64,000 nt of DNA from Paulownia fortunei. Taxonomy: Eukaryota > Streptophyta > Magnoliopsida > Lamiales > Paulowniaceae. Below the pieces are notes generated by a model that saw only the letters and a list, made by a program, of their open reading frames with translations, ran no database searches and was not told where the DNA came from. Position numbers and translations under genes: made by a program. Positions 12,686 to 25,199 of this stretch are shown one piece after another. Numbering within the stretch: position 1 is the first letter of the stretch; the number at the start of each line of letters is the position of its first letter. The stretch spans positions 8,060,001 through 8,124,000 of the forward strand of contig CM033121.1 in NCBI GenBank assembly GCA_019321725.1, given 5' to 3'.

Positions 12686-13480
12686 TTGATTCGTAGCCTA
12701 GGAATAGAGCATCATATTAGTGATCCTAAAAGGCCAGTAGATGATATCAGTGATTCTGCTGGAAAGAAAATAAAAAATCATAATCTTGATCCATGGATCA
12801 CCAATGATGGTCTTCTTATGTCATGTCTTCTTGGAAACATGAAGGAAGAAGTTCTCAACATGATTTTTGGTGGGGATACAACCTGCTCAATTTGAAAATC
12901 ACTCTGAGAGCAACTGTTGTTCGACATTGAATAGAATGAAGCTCAATTGAATAATAGCTTATATGCCTTATCCAAAGGGGCACTTTCACTTGATGAGTAT
13001 ATTCGAAAGTTCAAGGAAATTTGTGATAAATTTGCAGCTACTGAAAAATCACTCGGTGATGTTGACAAAGTTTTCAAGTTTCACAAGGACTTGGAGACAA
13101 ATACAAAGAGTTTCGAATTGTTGTTTTGTCAAAACTACCATATCCATCATTTAATCAATTTATCATGCTATACAGAATTTTGAGAAAGTTTATCTTAGAG
13201 AGAAAAGGCAGCAACTTGATCATAATCAAGCATTCTTCGGACAAAGAGAAAGAGGAAGAAGTCACCATGGAGAAAGAGGAAACTTTTGAGCCAGAGGTTC
13301 AAATTCCTTCACTCACAATCGACCTCACAATAACAATCAACCTCCATCCTTCCAAAATCAATCAAAGTTCAATAACAACAATTGGAAAAGACAACCCAAC
13401 AAGCAGAATACAAATCAAGTGGCTTGCTAGATTTGTAGACGAACCAATCATACTGTAGTTAAATGCTATTACAGGTATAA
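12686..13480 (+). pseudogene. Copia gag remnant with zinc knuckle
   Basis: Gag-like text in shifting frames. The frame at 12947-13183 has a UBN2-type gag helix pattern (SLDEYIRKFKEICDKFAATE). A CX2CX4HX4C zinc knuckle lies at about 13426-13467 with a stop codon just inside it, between the first Cys and ICRRTNHTVVKC. Gag would form the virus-like particle. Frameshifts and stops mean no intact product. Confidence 0.75.
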
Positions 13481-13529
13481 CTATGAAATAGAAGGTGAAA
13501 ATGTACAAAAAGCTTCTGCAAACAATGAG

Positions 13530-16130
13530 AATGATCCAAATTTATGCCGACTCTGGAGTTACTGCTCATATAATAAATCAAGGAGGTAATCTAACGTCTT
13601 TAAAATCTTAGTTTTTTTTAACAGAAAAATAAAAGTTTTTCAATGTAATAGTGGTGGAGAATTCATTTCCAATCAGTTTAAAAATCACGTGTCTTTCTAT
13701 GGAATTACACATCAGATGTTGTGCTTACATACTCCAAAACAAAATGGACTTGCAGAACACAAGCATCGCCATATTGTCGAAATAGGATTGACATTGCTCT
13801 TTCATGCAAATATTCCTCTAAAATTCTGGGTAGACGCATTCTTAACAACAATATATCTAATTAATAAATTGTCTTTCTCTTCTACTGGTAAGAAGACTCA
13901 TTATTTGAATTTTTTTGGTAAGGATCCTGATTACTGTGGTTTACGTATTTTCGGCTCTCAATATTTTTCTTATTTAAAAACACCAGGAATGCAGAAATTT
14001 TCTAAGAAACCAGTTCCTTGCGTATTTATAGGATATAGTCCATTGCATAAAGGTTATAGATGTCTAGATAAAAATACTTATCGTGTTTATATCTCACGAC
14101 ATGTTGTCTTTAATGAACACCATTTTCCTTATTTATCAAAAGATAATTGCTTCTCTACCCATTCTAATAATTTATTTCTCACTACTTTTCCGCATTCAGA
14201 TGAATGATTTACAAGAAACTCACCTAAAGCTCCTCCAAGTGAAGATTCATCAGATGAGCCACCAAGTTTCAACTATTCGATTTTTGGTTCATCTCCTAAC
14301 TAACCATCAAATTTGAAAATTCCATTAAATGAAAATTTCTCAATATCCCAAAATCAAGAAATTCCCACTTCACCACAAAATCACACTCTTATTCCATCTA
14401 ATATTGACAATAATTGTGATATTACTTCTCATTCCCCATTATCTTCTAGTAACATGCTGCCTTCCACTTCAAAATCTTCTAGTTCTAATTCTTTTCCTTC
14501 TCCACACCAAACCACTACACCTTTGATGCCTCCATTATCTCCTTGAACTATTAGATTAAAACGTACCCCTGCTTATCTTAATGATTGTTGTTGTCCATTT
14601 ATTCCTTCAGATCTTGATACTGCTCTTACTATTTCTCTTGATGAGCCAAAAACTTAAAAACAACCCTAAAATTTGCAAATTGGAGAGCTGCCATGAAATA
14701 AGAGATAGATGTACTTCAACATAACAAGATTTGGTCTCATGTTCCTCGTTTAACAAATGCTAATATTATTGGTTCTAAGTGGGTATACCGCACCAAGTAC
14801 AAAGAGGATGGTAACGTGAATAGGTTCAAAGCACACTTAGTAGCTAAATGATATGCACAAATTTTTTGCCTTGATTTTGGCAAGACATTAAGCCCTGTTG
14901 TTAAGCCAACAACAATTTGTGTCATACTTTCTCTTGCAACTTATTTCAAATAGCCACTCAAGCAATTAGATATAAAAAATGCATTCTTACATGGCATTCT
15001 CAATGAGCGAGTCTACATGGAGCAACCCCTCGATTTTGTGCATCCCAAACTCTCTAATCATGCTTGTCTTTAATATAAATCACTCTATGGTCTCAAACAG
15101 GCACCTCATGCTTGGTTTGCTAAATTATCTCATTGTCTTTTTACTCTTGGTTTTAGATGTAGTAAAACTGAATCTTCTCTCTTTATTTATAATCATGGTA
15201 CTAATTTTCTTCTCTTACTTGTTTATGTAGATGATGTAATTCTCACTGGTAGTATATCTCAACTTATTTCTTGTCTATGCAAGGAGTTTGTACTCAAAGA
15301 TTTAGGCCAACTCACTTACTTTCTCGGTTTGGAAGTTAAATATTTTCTTGGTGGTCTCATACTCTCTCAAACCAAATATTCTTGTGATCTTCTCACCGAG
15401 GCTAAGATGCTTCAAACATCTAAAATAAGTACACCAATAGCTATAAAATCCAATCTTCTTCCCAATGATAATGAGCCCCACATATCCCACTACATATCGC
15501 TAAGTATGTGGTTCTCTTCAGTATCTTACTTTCACTAGACCTGATCTCACTCATGCTGTTAACCTTGTATGCCAACATTTTCAAAATCCCACCATGAAGG
15601 ACCTTCGAGCTGTCAAACACATTTTGCGTTACTTAAAAAGAACAATAACTAATGGAATTCGTTATTTATCTCAAAGTTCTCTCACTCTTAATGCTTTTTT
15701 GGATGCATATTGGGTTGGTTGTCCAATGACAAGAAGGAGCACCACTGGTAACTGCATTTCTCGATTCAAATTATGTATCTTGGGTATCAAAAACAGTCTA
15801 CAATTTCACTTTCTAGTGTTAAGGCCGAATATTGGGCTTGAGCAACCACAACTGCCGAGCTCACATGGCTCCAATAACTTTTTCATGATCTTGGCATAAC
15901 TTTTGAACGAAGGCCAATTCTTCTTGTGACAACAAAAGTTTATTCACATATCTCACAATCCCGTCTTTCATGCTCGCACAAAGTACATCGAAATTGATTA
16001 CCATTTCTTTCATGAAAATGTTATTGTTGGAGCCCTTTATCTTCATTATTTACCAACTACATAACACATTGTTGATGTCCTTACCAAAGCACTATCTAAG
16101 GATTAATTTGAAACATTCCGTTACAAGCTT
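13530..16130 (+). pseudogene. Copia pol remnant (protease, integrase, RT, RNase H)
   Basis: Protease: YADSGVTAH near 13540, with the catalytic Asp-Ser-Gly. Integrase: 13650-14207, including HTPKQNGLAEHKHRHIVE and LKFWVDAFLTTIYLINKL. Reverse transcriptase: about 14680-15330, with GSKWVYRTKYKEDG, QLDIKNAFLHG and the catalytic VYVDDVILTG. RNase H region: 15590-16110, ending in a TKALS-like end. In-frame stops (for example near 14848, 14952 and 15076) and frameshifts break it in many places. The core of the protease and RT active sites is still readable. Confidence 0.85.
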
Positions 16131-16167
16131 GGCGTTAGTTCACTCTCACTACCAACCTTGAAGGGGG

Positions 16168-16443
16168 TGATAAGATTCCTATTATGCAATCCTCTCTATT
16201 CAAGGAAAATCATGACCAAATTCAAGAAAAAAAAATCAAGGAGAGCCATTAGACACCAAGGACTTAAGTTGTCAATATTTTTCTAAATATCAGCTATATA
16301 GTTTTAGGAATGATATCTCATCGTCATTTACGTCCTTATTTGAGTTATATTACCATTGAAAACTATGAGTATATAATAACATGTAATATTATGCAAAAAT
16401 TCGATACATGAGTTTTATCATTCTTATTATTAAAATCTCTTTT
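16168..16443 (+). repeat. 3' LTR of the copia element
   Basis: Starts TGATAAGATTCC right after the purine tract GAAGGGGG at 16160-16167, and is followed by the CTTTA duplication. Confidence 0.85.
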
Positions 16444-16448
16444 CTTTA

Positions 16449-18060
16449 CTATATTGTTCAATATGTTCATGAAAATATTACTAATTTTGTTAACTCAAAT
16501 GATTACCACGAGTTTTCCTTATTATTTTTTGAAAAAAAAAATTATAGTAGAAAAGTAGAAAAAACTAATCAGCTATTTGTTTCATCGCTCCTAAAATACT
16601 AATATGGCACTATGGTATATAAATATAACTCTTTGTTCGAACAATTATTTTGAGATTTCTGAGCTCCTTGTAAGATTTGTCAAAAAAACTCAGGAATTCG
16701 TGGTTTATTTACTAGCTTCATATACTAATTTTTAGAAGCTTCTTACTCATTACATTAAAACGTGTTTTTGACGTATTTTTGCAACATATTGATTTTCTCA
16801 CAAGTTATTTGTGAAGAATCCATTTTTTTCTTACAATAGCCTAAGGTGAGGGATTAATTGTGAGGATGATGTGATGATTTTTTTCTTTAACATTAGATTA
16901 GTGGAATAATTTCTTTTTTCCAAATTAAATGTTTCCTTCAGAATAATGTATATATTTATTTGGTAGTAGTCCATGACATCATTTAAGAGAACAAATATGC
17001 ACAAATTCTTCTCTGGTATTGTAATTTTCTTTTAAACATTTGTACTTGTGACGAATGCATTGATATTCATGCGTGAATTTAATAGATTGTAAAATTAAAT
17101 GTGAATGGTGATATTTGTCTTACATGGAAAGTTTTAGAATTGTTAAGTGATTTTATATACTACAATATGGTATATTTATTGGCAATTCGGTACAATTAGA
17201 GCATATAGCTAACTTTTGCATGGTCCAATTGACACTTGGACTTGTACATATAGTACATGTGCATACAAGAGAAAGACCCAATGGATGAGAAAATTGGATG
17301 CCCACTGGTATCTAGTGTCATATACCATGTTATCAGCCTAAATCTTTAACTTGTTCCCATGACTATATTTATCTGGAGAAAACAATTAGGAAGGTATCAG
17401 TGAGGCCAAAGCTGTGTACAAGTGGAATAAAATACGAATAACAAAAAGTTGATCAAACATAATCACACAAATCATATTGACTGAAAAAATGTAACAATCA
17501 AATCGGTGAATATCAAATCAAACACCTATGACTTTCAACAATTTAATATATTACCTTATCCTTATTGTAGGAAGCAACCTTAAAATGAATTTACTAGCCA
17601 TATCTACTTACATGGGGTGCCATCATTTTCATACAAACCTTCCAATCTAATGACAAGTTGAATAGAGAATAGGAATAATGAGACCAACCCCAAAAAATGA
17701 AATTACTAGTCATGTAGGGGCCCTATCATTTTGAACCAAACCTCTAGTCTATTGACAAGTTGAATAGAGAATAGGAATAATGGGACCTCGATTTACTTAT
17801 ATGAACTTTAAGGTGACTCTCAATATCATTTGATTAATACAACACATAATCTTCACACTTTTTCACATATATATACATATTTACATACAAACTCATCAAT
17901 ATACTCATTGAGCAAGTTCATACATCATCCTTCATCAAATTCCTCCAACCTTCAAGAAAAGATCCAAACTTAAAAGAAAGGAGCGGAAACAAGTTCATTG
18001 GTGTTCAAGTTGAAGATAAGCCAATTGAATAATTGCTAACCATTTGTAAATATAGCTAAC
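16449..18060. other. Gene-free stretch with a ~107-bp tandem duplication
   Basis: No gene recognised. At about 17583-17690 and 17694-17790 the same text occurs twice (TTACTAG, then CCTATCATTTT or CCATCATTTT, then GACAAGTTGAATAGAGAATA), a local direct duplication. Confidence 0.6.
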
Positions 18061-18620
18061 TCAAATTCTTGGAAATCACTCTATCAAAGCATGAAGGAGA
18101 TTGGGCCCCAAGGTAATGGCTTGAAGTAGTGGATTTGATCTTTGCTATGTGAAGTGGAGATTACGGCTTATATTGGTGATTATTTAGTTGGTTTTGATGA
18201 TATTATGCCTTGAATCTTTATTTCTCCATATTTTTCCATTTTTTGTGATTTTGTTTTTATCAATTTTCATGATTTTATTCAAGACAATGGGTATTTTAAT
18301 CCATTCAGGGATTTCTTGTCATATCTAGATATCATAATATTTATATCATTTTTTTACATTTTCTATTTTTTTATTTTTCTTTTCAACATGTCGGGTCATT
18401 TTCAAGCATTTACTATTGTTTGAAGATAATTAATTTTGATACATCAATTAAATATTAATTAAAAACATAATAACTAATTACATTTTAAATAAATAAGTCT
18501 ACAAAAAATAATAAAATAGAAATAATTATTCACTTGAGTGAATATACATGAGGTCCAAGTTCAAGAATAGTGGGCATTATTTCATTAGTTTAGCAATGAA
18601 TAGAATTGGCGTAAGACTTG
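18060..18620. repeat. Distal downstream block of NET unit 1
   Basis: Matches 52450-53060 at the end of unit 2: both carry GTAGTGGATTTGAT, GAGGTCCAAGTTCAA and GCAAGACTTGAA-like text in the same order. This marks the right end of tandem unit 1; homology stops near 18620. Confidence 0.7.
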
Positions 18621-19870
18621 AAAGATCAAGGGAAAGATTACGCTTAGATAGATAATAAGATCTACTTTGTTTGCTTGGGGTTTATGGGCTGGATATGAGC
18701 ATTTTTTATTCCATATTCGACCTATTAACCTGTTTACTTCCCCCACTTGAGGCTAAGTATGTAGTCCAAGCCCATCATGGAATTAGACTTGGCTTAGGAT
18801 TCTGCATCTCATTTGGACGGCATGATCTATAATCCAAGCCAATTCAAGAGCCCATAATAATTTATGAAAAGACCAAAATGACCCTCAATTATAAATAAGA
18901 AGAATAAAACTCTAGCTGAGTCAGATTTTAGCTACTCCTTCCACACATTCTAGCTCCCACTCGAGACATTGTAGATTCAAGCCAAAATAGTTCTAGACTT
19001 GTGGATTCACGATGATGGCGAAGGTGACTAGAGAAGTGACGTTAGTTAGGGATTGTTGGGTGTAAATCTTGGATGGACAAATTGACCTAACAAGCCGCAG
19101 ATAACTCCTTTTCCTCTATGTTTTTTAGTCCATTTTTTTAATTCCTAAGAAAATAAATAAGGTTCTCTTGTCTTGATGTGCTTACCAATGAATTTTTTTA
19201 ACTTTTGCAGGTATTTAGGTTGAAGGTTGTATGGGTTTAGTTGATGTAAGTGATTTTTTTGAACTATTAATTTGAAATCAGTGATAGTAGAATTGAAATT
19301 ATTTTGGGTAGAATTTAAATGATTTAAATTTTGTTTTTCTGAATTTTTTTGAATTATTATTTGTGGCTTTAACACGGTATCAAGTACATGATTCAAAATT
19401 ATTTGGTTTGTGGTCGTTTTGTGTTTTTGTGTATTAAATGATTATGTAAGAAAATGATTACACTTTAACCTAGGTTTTAAATTGAAGATTGCACAAGAGT
19501 TCATGGTAATCTCCATTAAACCATCTTAATATATGCTTTATTTCATGATTATTCGGCAAATATTAGTACTCGGCTAAGATAACCATAAGTTTTATCCAGC
19601 AAATTAGCTTTAGTACTCGGCTAATATATTAACTTATGTATCCTCATTACTTGTTAGATATGAATGTGGTAAAAATTTAAATAAATTATCTTATGGCATA
19701 AAAATTTAAATAAATTATCTTATGGCATATGTAGCTTTGATGTCTGAAATTGTGAGGAGAAGGGCATAGATATTTCTAATTGTTAAGAAAATTATGCTTG
19801 AAATTTTTTTTCTTGTTGAACCTACTTGTGAGGCAAATTCACAACAAATATAAAAAATAATGTACGCATT
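18621..19870. other. Probable 5' part of the Harbinger element
   Basis: No gene recognised. It precedes the transposase remnant and is absent from the NET units, so it is probably inserted DNA. A perfect 29-bp tandem duplication lies at 19670-19698 and 19699-19727. I could not locate terminal inverted repeats. Confidence 0.35.
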
Positions 19871-19879
19871 GTTATCGAG

Positions 19880-21162
19880 GAATTAGATATGTTATGGCAG
19901 ATAGGATACCGAAACAAGTACAACATTTGCGAGACTTATTGTAGTTAGTGATGTTGATTATCTATACAATTTGAGAATGACGCATGGTGTTTTTGTTAGG
20001 TTATGTTACCTCTTGGAGCATATTAGAGGGTTTGTAGATTCTAGAAATCTCTCAATTAGTGAAAAGTTGCCTTGTTTCTATCTATGTCTGTGTTGGCCCA
20101 TCATGAAAAAATTAGGGTTGTGTAATTTGATTTCAAACTATTTGGTCAAATAGTTACAAGCATTTTGATGTTGTCTTGAATGTAGTACTAAGGCTCCACA
20201 CTTTACTTTTTGTTACTCTAGAACTAGTTGATGATGACTGCACAAATGCTTGATGGAAATGGTTTAAGGTAATCCTTTTACATCAATGTATAAGTAATGA
20301 TAACTAAATTTACCGAATTACACTTTATGTGAATGCTTATTCATGATGACTCAAAATAAGTTCTAATTTTGCCATAATTATCTAAATTATAGGATTGTTT
20401 TGCTGTTTTAGATTATTTTTATATCGAAGTGAAGGTGGTTGTGGCTGATAAGGCAAGATATAGAATAAGAAAAAAAGATATATCCATTAATGTACTTGCT
20501 TTATGTGTTGAAATATGAAATTTATTTTTGTGCTAATTGGTTGGTAAGGTTCAGCCGCGGACTCTAGAGTTTTACATGATTCAGTCAGTAGGCCTAATGG
20601 GTTGAAAGTGCCCCAAGATATTGTTTCACAACATAAGTTGTAATTTATTAGTGTACCCAATCATTTTTTTTTCTTTGAATCTATCAAACCATCTTCCAAA
20701 ACTTGATGTTGACAGGTAATTTTTACTTGTGTGATATGGTTACACAAATGGGGAAGGATTCCTAACTCCATACACAGGTGTCAGGTACCATCTAGATAAT
20801 TGGGGTGAGGGATCCTCTATTCCAAAACATTATCAAGAATTCTTCAATATAAATCAATCTAAAGACCGCAATGTCAATGAATGAACATTAGGACTTTTGA
20901 AAAAATAGTGGGCAATTCTACAAAGTCAGATATATTATCCAATTATGATCCAAAATAGAATGATTGCAGCATGTGCTCTATTACGCAACTTTATCCGATC
21001 TAAGAAGCCTGCTGATCCGTTAGAGAACTTGTTAAATGATGATCTAGAAATTAACAATGATGAAGATGACACCATCAAGTCATCACAAGCATGGTCTAAT
21101 TGGAGAGACTCTTTTGCTTGTTCTATGATTAATGAGTGGAGAGGTTTTAGGAGTGGATAGGA
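19880..21162 (+). pseudogene. PIF/Harbinger transposase (HARBI1-like nuclease) remnant
   Basis: Frames in order match a plant Harbinger DDE nuclease. LRMTHGVFVRLCYLLEHIRG begins near 19970. VDDDCTNA with WKWFK follows near 20229, then DCFAVLDYFYIEVKVVVADK near 20393 (the normal ALDGTYI motif altered to VLDYFYI, Asp kept). AADSRVLHDSVSRPNGLKVP is near 20560, a YYLCD-type motif near 20725 and GVRYHLDNWGEGSSIPKHY-like text near 20780. The C-terminal MIAACALLRNFIRSKK frame runs from about 20945 to 21160. In-frame stops and frameshifts abolish the protein. The normal enzyme cuts and pastes the element at TTA/TAA sites. A Myb/SANT-like partner ORF follows downstream on the same strand. Confidence 0.85.
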
Positions 21163-21627
21163 TTTTGTGAACTGCATGAATGTAAACTTTTTCATTCGGA
21201 ACATCAGTAAACTATTATCCAATTAAATTACATTTCTTATGTCTTTTTACTTTATTGTAAACTAGTAATTTTATTGGGTTGTATCATTGGAAATGGATGT
21301 ACACATATTTTTGAATGACTAATTTCTTACATGGTTCAGTATAGTATTGTACACTTTTATTATGTACTTGAAAGATGTTTGTTTCATCTGACGCAGTGAG
21401 ATTTTGTTATTATTCTTATGTTAAAATTTGGTGTTGCATTAATGATAATTCATTTTTAATTAATCTGGTAGAATGTGAGAATTGTTAATGAAAGTTCAAT
21501 TGAGTTTACATGAGTAATTTTTGTCATATGCTCTTATGGCTAATTTTTTTCAAATATATGTTAAAATTTATTTCTAATTTTCATGTTTGTGGTGTTGAAG
21601 AGTTAGGTTCGTAAATCTGATTACTGA

Positions 21628-22580
21628 TGGAAACATCAAGTCGTAAATTTACCTATAGTAGCCATAAAAGAAATGACAAGGGTAGGAGAAGTTGGAATCA
21701 ACAAAAGGAAGAGGTGGTGGTTGAAGGAAATTATTTCCAATGGATAGAAATTTGAAAATAATTTTAAAATTGGTTATTTGCAAGTTTTGAAACAAGAAAT
21801 GGCAAAAATATTTCCAAGCATAGATCTTAGAACAATTCCACATTAACTCCAAGATTCATATATGGAAAAAGAATTCCAGTAGCCTTATTTTCATGTTGTC
21901 TGCAGTGGGATATACTGGAATGATACTACATTAAAGGCAAACCTATTTTTAATTTTAGCATTTTAATATGCATAATTCTTCTTAACTTGCTTGAAATATA
22001 TTGTTGTTAGGTTGTTCTTTAGTTGTTGTTCTGCGCTTCACATAGATACAAATGCTCATCTTATGGGATTCAAGTCTTGAACCTATTACCACGATTAGCG
22101 TGAGATTTTCGAGAAAGACAAGACCATAAGTGAACAGGCCAAAGATTTTGTTGAGGTAGTCAGCCAAGTAATCAATGAAACTGATGCAAAGGATACATAA
22201 ATTCATGACCAGTTTGACAACATGTCTGAGGATTTTGACGATGAAATGGAGACAAAGTATGTATGCCAACCTGAAAGTAATGCATCAGGGAAGAAGAATA
22301 CTGGGAAGAAAAAAAAAATTGTGGATACCCTAGATCCCATTTACTAGCTCCTTGGCAATTTCTGCTAAAATATCGATGCTAGATTAGGTGATATTGCAAA
22401 GAGAATTAGATATGAAAATAACATTTCAAAAGTAAGAAATAAGGTTTTTATAGTGGTTGAGAACATAGATGAGTTGAGTCTACAAGAGAAGTTGTTGGTT
22501 TCGAAGATTTTAGTCAAGAAGACTGAAGATTTGAAACTATATTTTAGGACGATGCTGAAGTTGAATTTGCAAGGATGAAG
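21628..22580 (+). pseudogene. Myb/SANT-like ORF of the Harbinger element, remnant
   Basis: Begins METSSRKFTYSSHKRNDKGR, then RSWNQQKEEVVVEGN, matching the start of the plant Myb/SANT-like domain proteins carried as the second ORF of PIF/Harbinger elements. Later text VLEQEMAKIFP, then INETDAKD, then DNMSEDFDDEMETKYVCQPE, GKKNTGKKKKIVD, LGDIAKRIRYENN and LSLQEKLLVSKILVKKTEDL follows the usual acidic linker, Lys tract and C-terminal helix. Stops and frameshifts occur near 21738, 21845 and 22197. In the family this protein helps the nuclease reach the element ends and enter the nucleus. Confidence 0.75.
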
Positions 22581-22659
22581 TTGGCTGGAAGTTTGTGAAA
22601 GTGTACATCCTTCACATCCTTCATGTTGGTTGGAGGGAACCCTTTTTGGATTGCGCATG

Positions 22660-23530
22660 TCATGTTGCTGCTATTTAAAACTTTTCAATATAAAAATATT
22701 GTAGCAGCCCGTAGATATGGTCTGATCCTATTTTGTTTACAAACTTGAAGGAAAAGGTTGTATTGTGGTTTTTTTGCCCATGCTCAATGGAATATGCAGT
22801 GTATATGCAGTGTGATGTATGTATTTGTGGATGCCTTATACACTCTATTTGACAAGTCTATTTTAATCTTACATGTTAAAACCTGATTCAATTCAAACAA
22901 ATTATTATATGTTTTGGCCTTCATTTTTTGTGCACATGTTCTATTTTATTATGCAGTATTATGTATGGAATAGCGCAACACAATAAAGTATGTTTACAAA
23001 TTGGTGTTTAAATTGTTCATATTATAATGAATTTGTATCATTTGTCTTTTAACTGATTTTGATCTTCAAGATTTAGTCTATTTTAAGCAGTTAGTTTTAG
23101 GCTTTTTTTGTGATCATGTTCTCCATTTTGCAATACATTTTTGAACATGTTATCAAATCTTGGTAAACATGTAAATTTAATATATATTAGAATGAACATT
23201 TAAAACTGGACATATCGGCCATCTGCATATCATTCCCATAAATTTTAAAAGTTAGAGCCTAGAGATACCCATACCAAAATTAAACAAACATACTCGAACC
23301 ATAGCATAATTGGTTCAAAGGAAATACACCAAATCATACTTGTAGTGGAATAAACAACACAAACACTTGGTTAGAATACTAACTATTCAAATGACTCCCG
23401 AAGTAGTAATTGATTAGGAAGAAGACACCAAACCATCACCTAAGCAAAAAAAAGATATTGCAAACCATAACATGAGTATAACATATTGGGCAGAGCTTTA
23501 CATTCACTGACATTCAAGGAGAAGAACGCA
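22660..23530. other. Gene-free stretch
   Basis: Right flank of the Harbinger remnant; AT-rich, with a small duplication of AATATGCAGTGTATATGCAGTG near 22790. I see no gene and no clear inverted terminus. Confidence 0.45.
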
Positions 23531-23536
23531 TCAGAA

Positions 23537-24440
23537 TCATTTAAAACTTTTGAAATGTGAGTTTGATACACTGGAGCTTAGTGGTGGCTCAATACTTGGG
23601 CAACGAGAGGAACTTGGACCAGCTTGGGATTTTTTTTTTTCAACTAATTTTTTCCTCGTCAATAGGCCACATAACATATAGAGAATCAACCTTAGGCAAT
23701 GATGCGTCGCTTGTGGAGTCTGAAGCATACCATGCTAACTCGTTCTAAAATGAGTTATTAGTGTTATCGGAGTTATTTTCAATCCCAACTGATTGTTGAA
23801 CGTACTGTGCAGCATCATAGGCTTTATCCCCTTCATGATCACTTGAAATTTTGATGACGTCGTCTTCAGAATAATAGCTTTTAGAGTCTGGCCCTTCTTG
23901 AAATATACAATACAAAGCATCAAATTCACTTCCACCTCTTATCATATAAGTCAGTCCCTGTTTTTCCTTCTACACTCAAGATATTAAACAACATAATAGG
24001 AATAAAAAATTACAACTAATAAAAGTTTATTGGTGAAAAAAACAATTTATCAAAATGACTATTGTATATACAAAAGTCAATCTACATTTGAATAACTAAC
24101 CTTGTATATATAGTCACATAATGCTTGGTCACATTATACATTTGGGTGAGAATGGAATGTAGTTTACGCCATTGAAATAAATGTCACTTGTGAAGTTTCA
24201 TAGTCCTCTGAACACAATATGCATAATCAAAATCAGTCTAGAGTTGTTTGTTTACGTTGGCCATGGCAGTCAAAATTGCATGTGCATTTTATTACCAACT
24301 TGAAAATTGCCCGCAATGGTCTGCTCTACTAGGACTTCAATAAATTTTATGTCCACTTTCTTTGTCCATTTGGAGTTGTAGAAAACCTTGGCTTGGGATG
24401 TTGCACCATTTGGAACTACATTTGGTGGCATGATAATATA
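23537..24440 (-). pseudogene. Second Myb/SANT-like domain fragment
   Basis: Read on the minus strand, 24420-24300 gives KWTKKVDIKFIEVLVEQT, then AGNFQVGNKMHMQF, resembling the W-T-x-x-x-D-x-x-F-I-x-x-L-V-x-Q start of plant Myb/SANT-like domains. Stops follow at once. Further along, 23945-23537 has an acidic Ser/Asp-rich frame (MIRGGSEFDALYCIFQEG, then SYYSEDDV) that could be the linker of the same protein, though this is weaker. The fragment is broken and opposite in strand to the first Myb/SANT remnant, so it belongs to a different insertion. Confidence 0.45.
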
Positions 24441-25190
24441 GTCCTTAATAGAGAATATTGTTCCAAATGAAGCTTTTATTGATTTATGCTTTCCATAAGT
24501 TGCTTATAAATATGCAAGCATTGTGGATAGTCTTCATGTGTAATTGATGGTGTTATGGACCTCGATTGTGTAGTTTTATCACTTGTTATTCAAGAAGATT
24601 ATATTTTTAGATTTAAGTGGTGCAATAGGATAAAATGTTTCATCCGCATATATGATGTAATACCTAATCCTCACACTACTCACTTGACCAATATTATTCA
24701 TATATTACATGCTACTTATATGCTAATTTGCATTAATATCTGCATGGCATATATAACATTCTTAATCATTAGACTTCTAATGTTATCACATGACATTAGT
24801 GGTTGAGATCCTATAATGTAATTAAGTAATTCTATGTTTAAGTAAGAAAAAAAATAGATTGGTCAATATATTGGATATCCATAGGTTATATGTTATAATT
24901 TTGAAAGTGTTAAAGGTGTTACTAGTAAGTTTATATGATTCGATTTAATTAGATCGAGGTGTTTTAAAAGTATACATCCATGGATTAACATACTTGGTTT
25001 ATTGGACATGATATAATGTAATTTAAGTATCATAATACAAGGTCCATATGTACATATGATTTTAGAAATACAAACTAGACAATCATTTAAGAATTGGATG
25101 TTAATCGATTTGGAGATCGAATGAACGAACATATGAATTACCTATTGGAATGAATGGTGAATAAAATAGGTTACAACCAAATAAAAATAG
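24441..25190. other. Gene-free stretch
   Basis: AT-rich; the open frames at 24555-24806 (plus) and 24893-25132 (minus) have no domain or composition support. Confidence 0.45.
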
Positions 25191-25199
25191 GTGAGACAC

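Larger units (their letters stand above)
12264..16443 (+). mobile_element. Ty1-copia LTR retrotransposon, degenerate but with both LTRs
   Basis: Two similar terminal repeats flank gag and pol remnants in the same orientation. A 5-bp direct repeat CTTTA at 12259-12263 and 16444-16448 is a plausible target-site duplication. An initiator-Met-type primer binding site follows the 5' LTR and a purine tract (GAAGGGGG) precedes the 3' LTR. Order gag, zinc knuckle, protease, integrase, reverse transcriptase, RNase H is the copia order. Stops and frameshifts throughout make it non-autonomous. It lies within the downstream block of NET unit 1. Confidence 0.9.
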
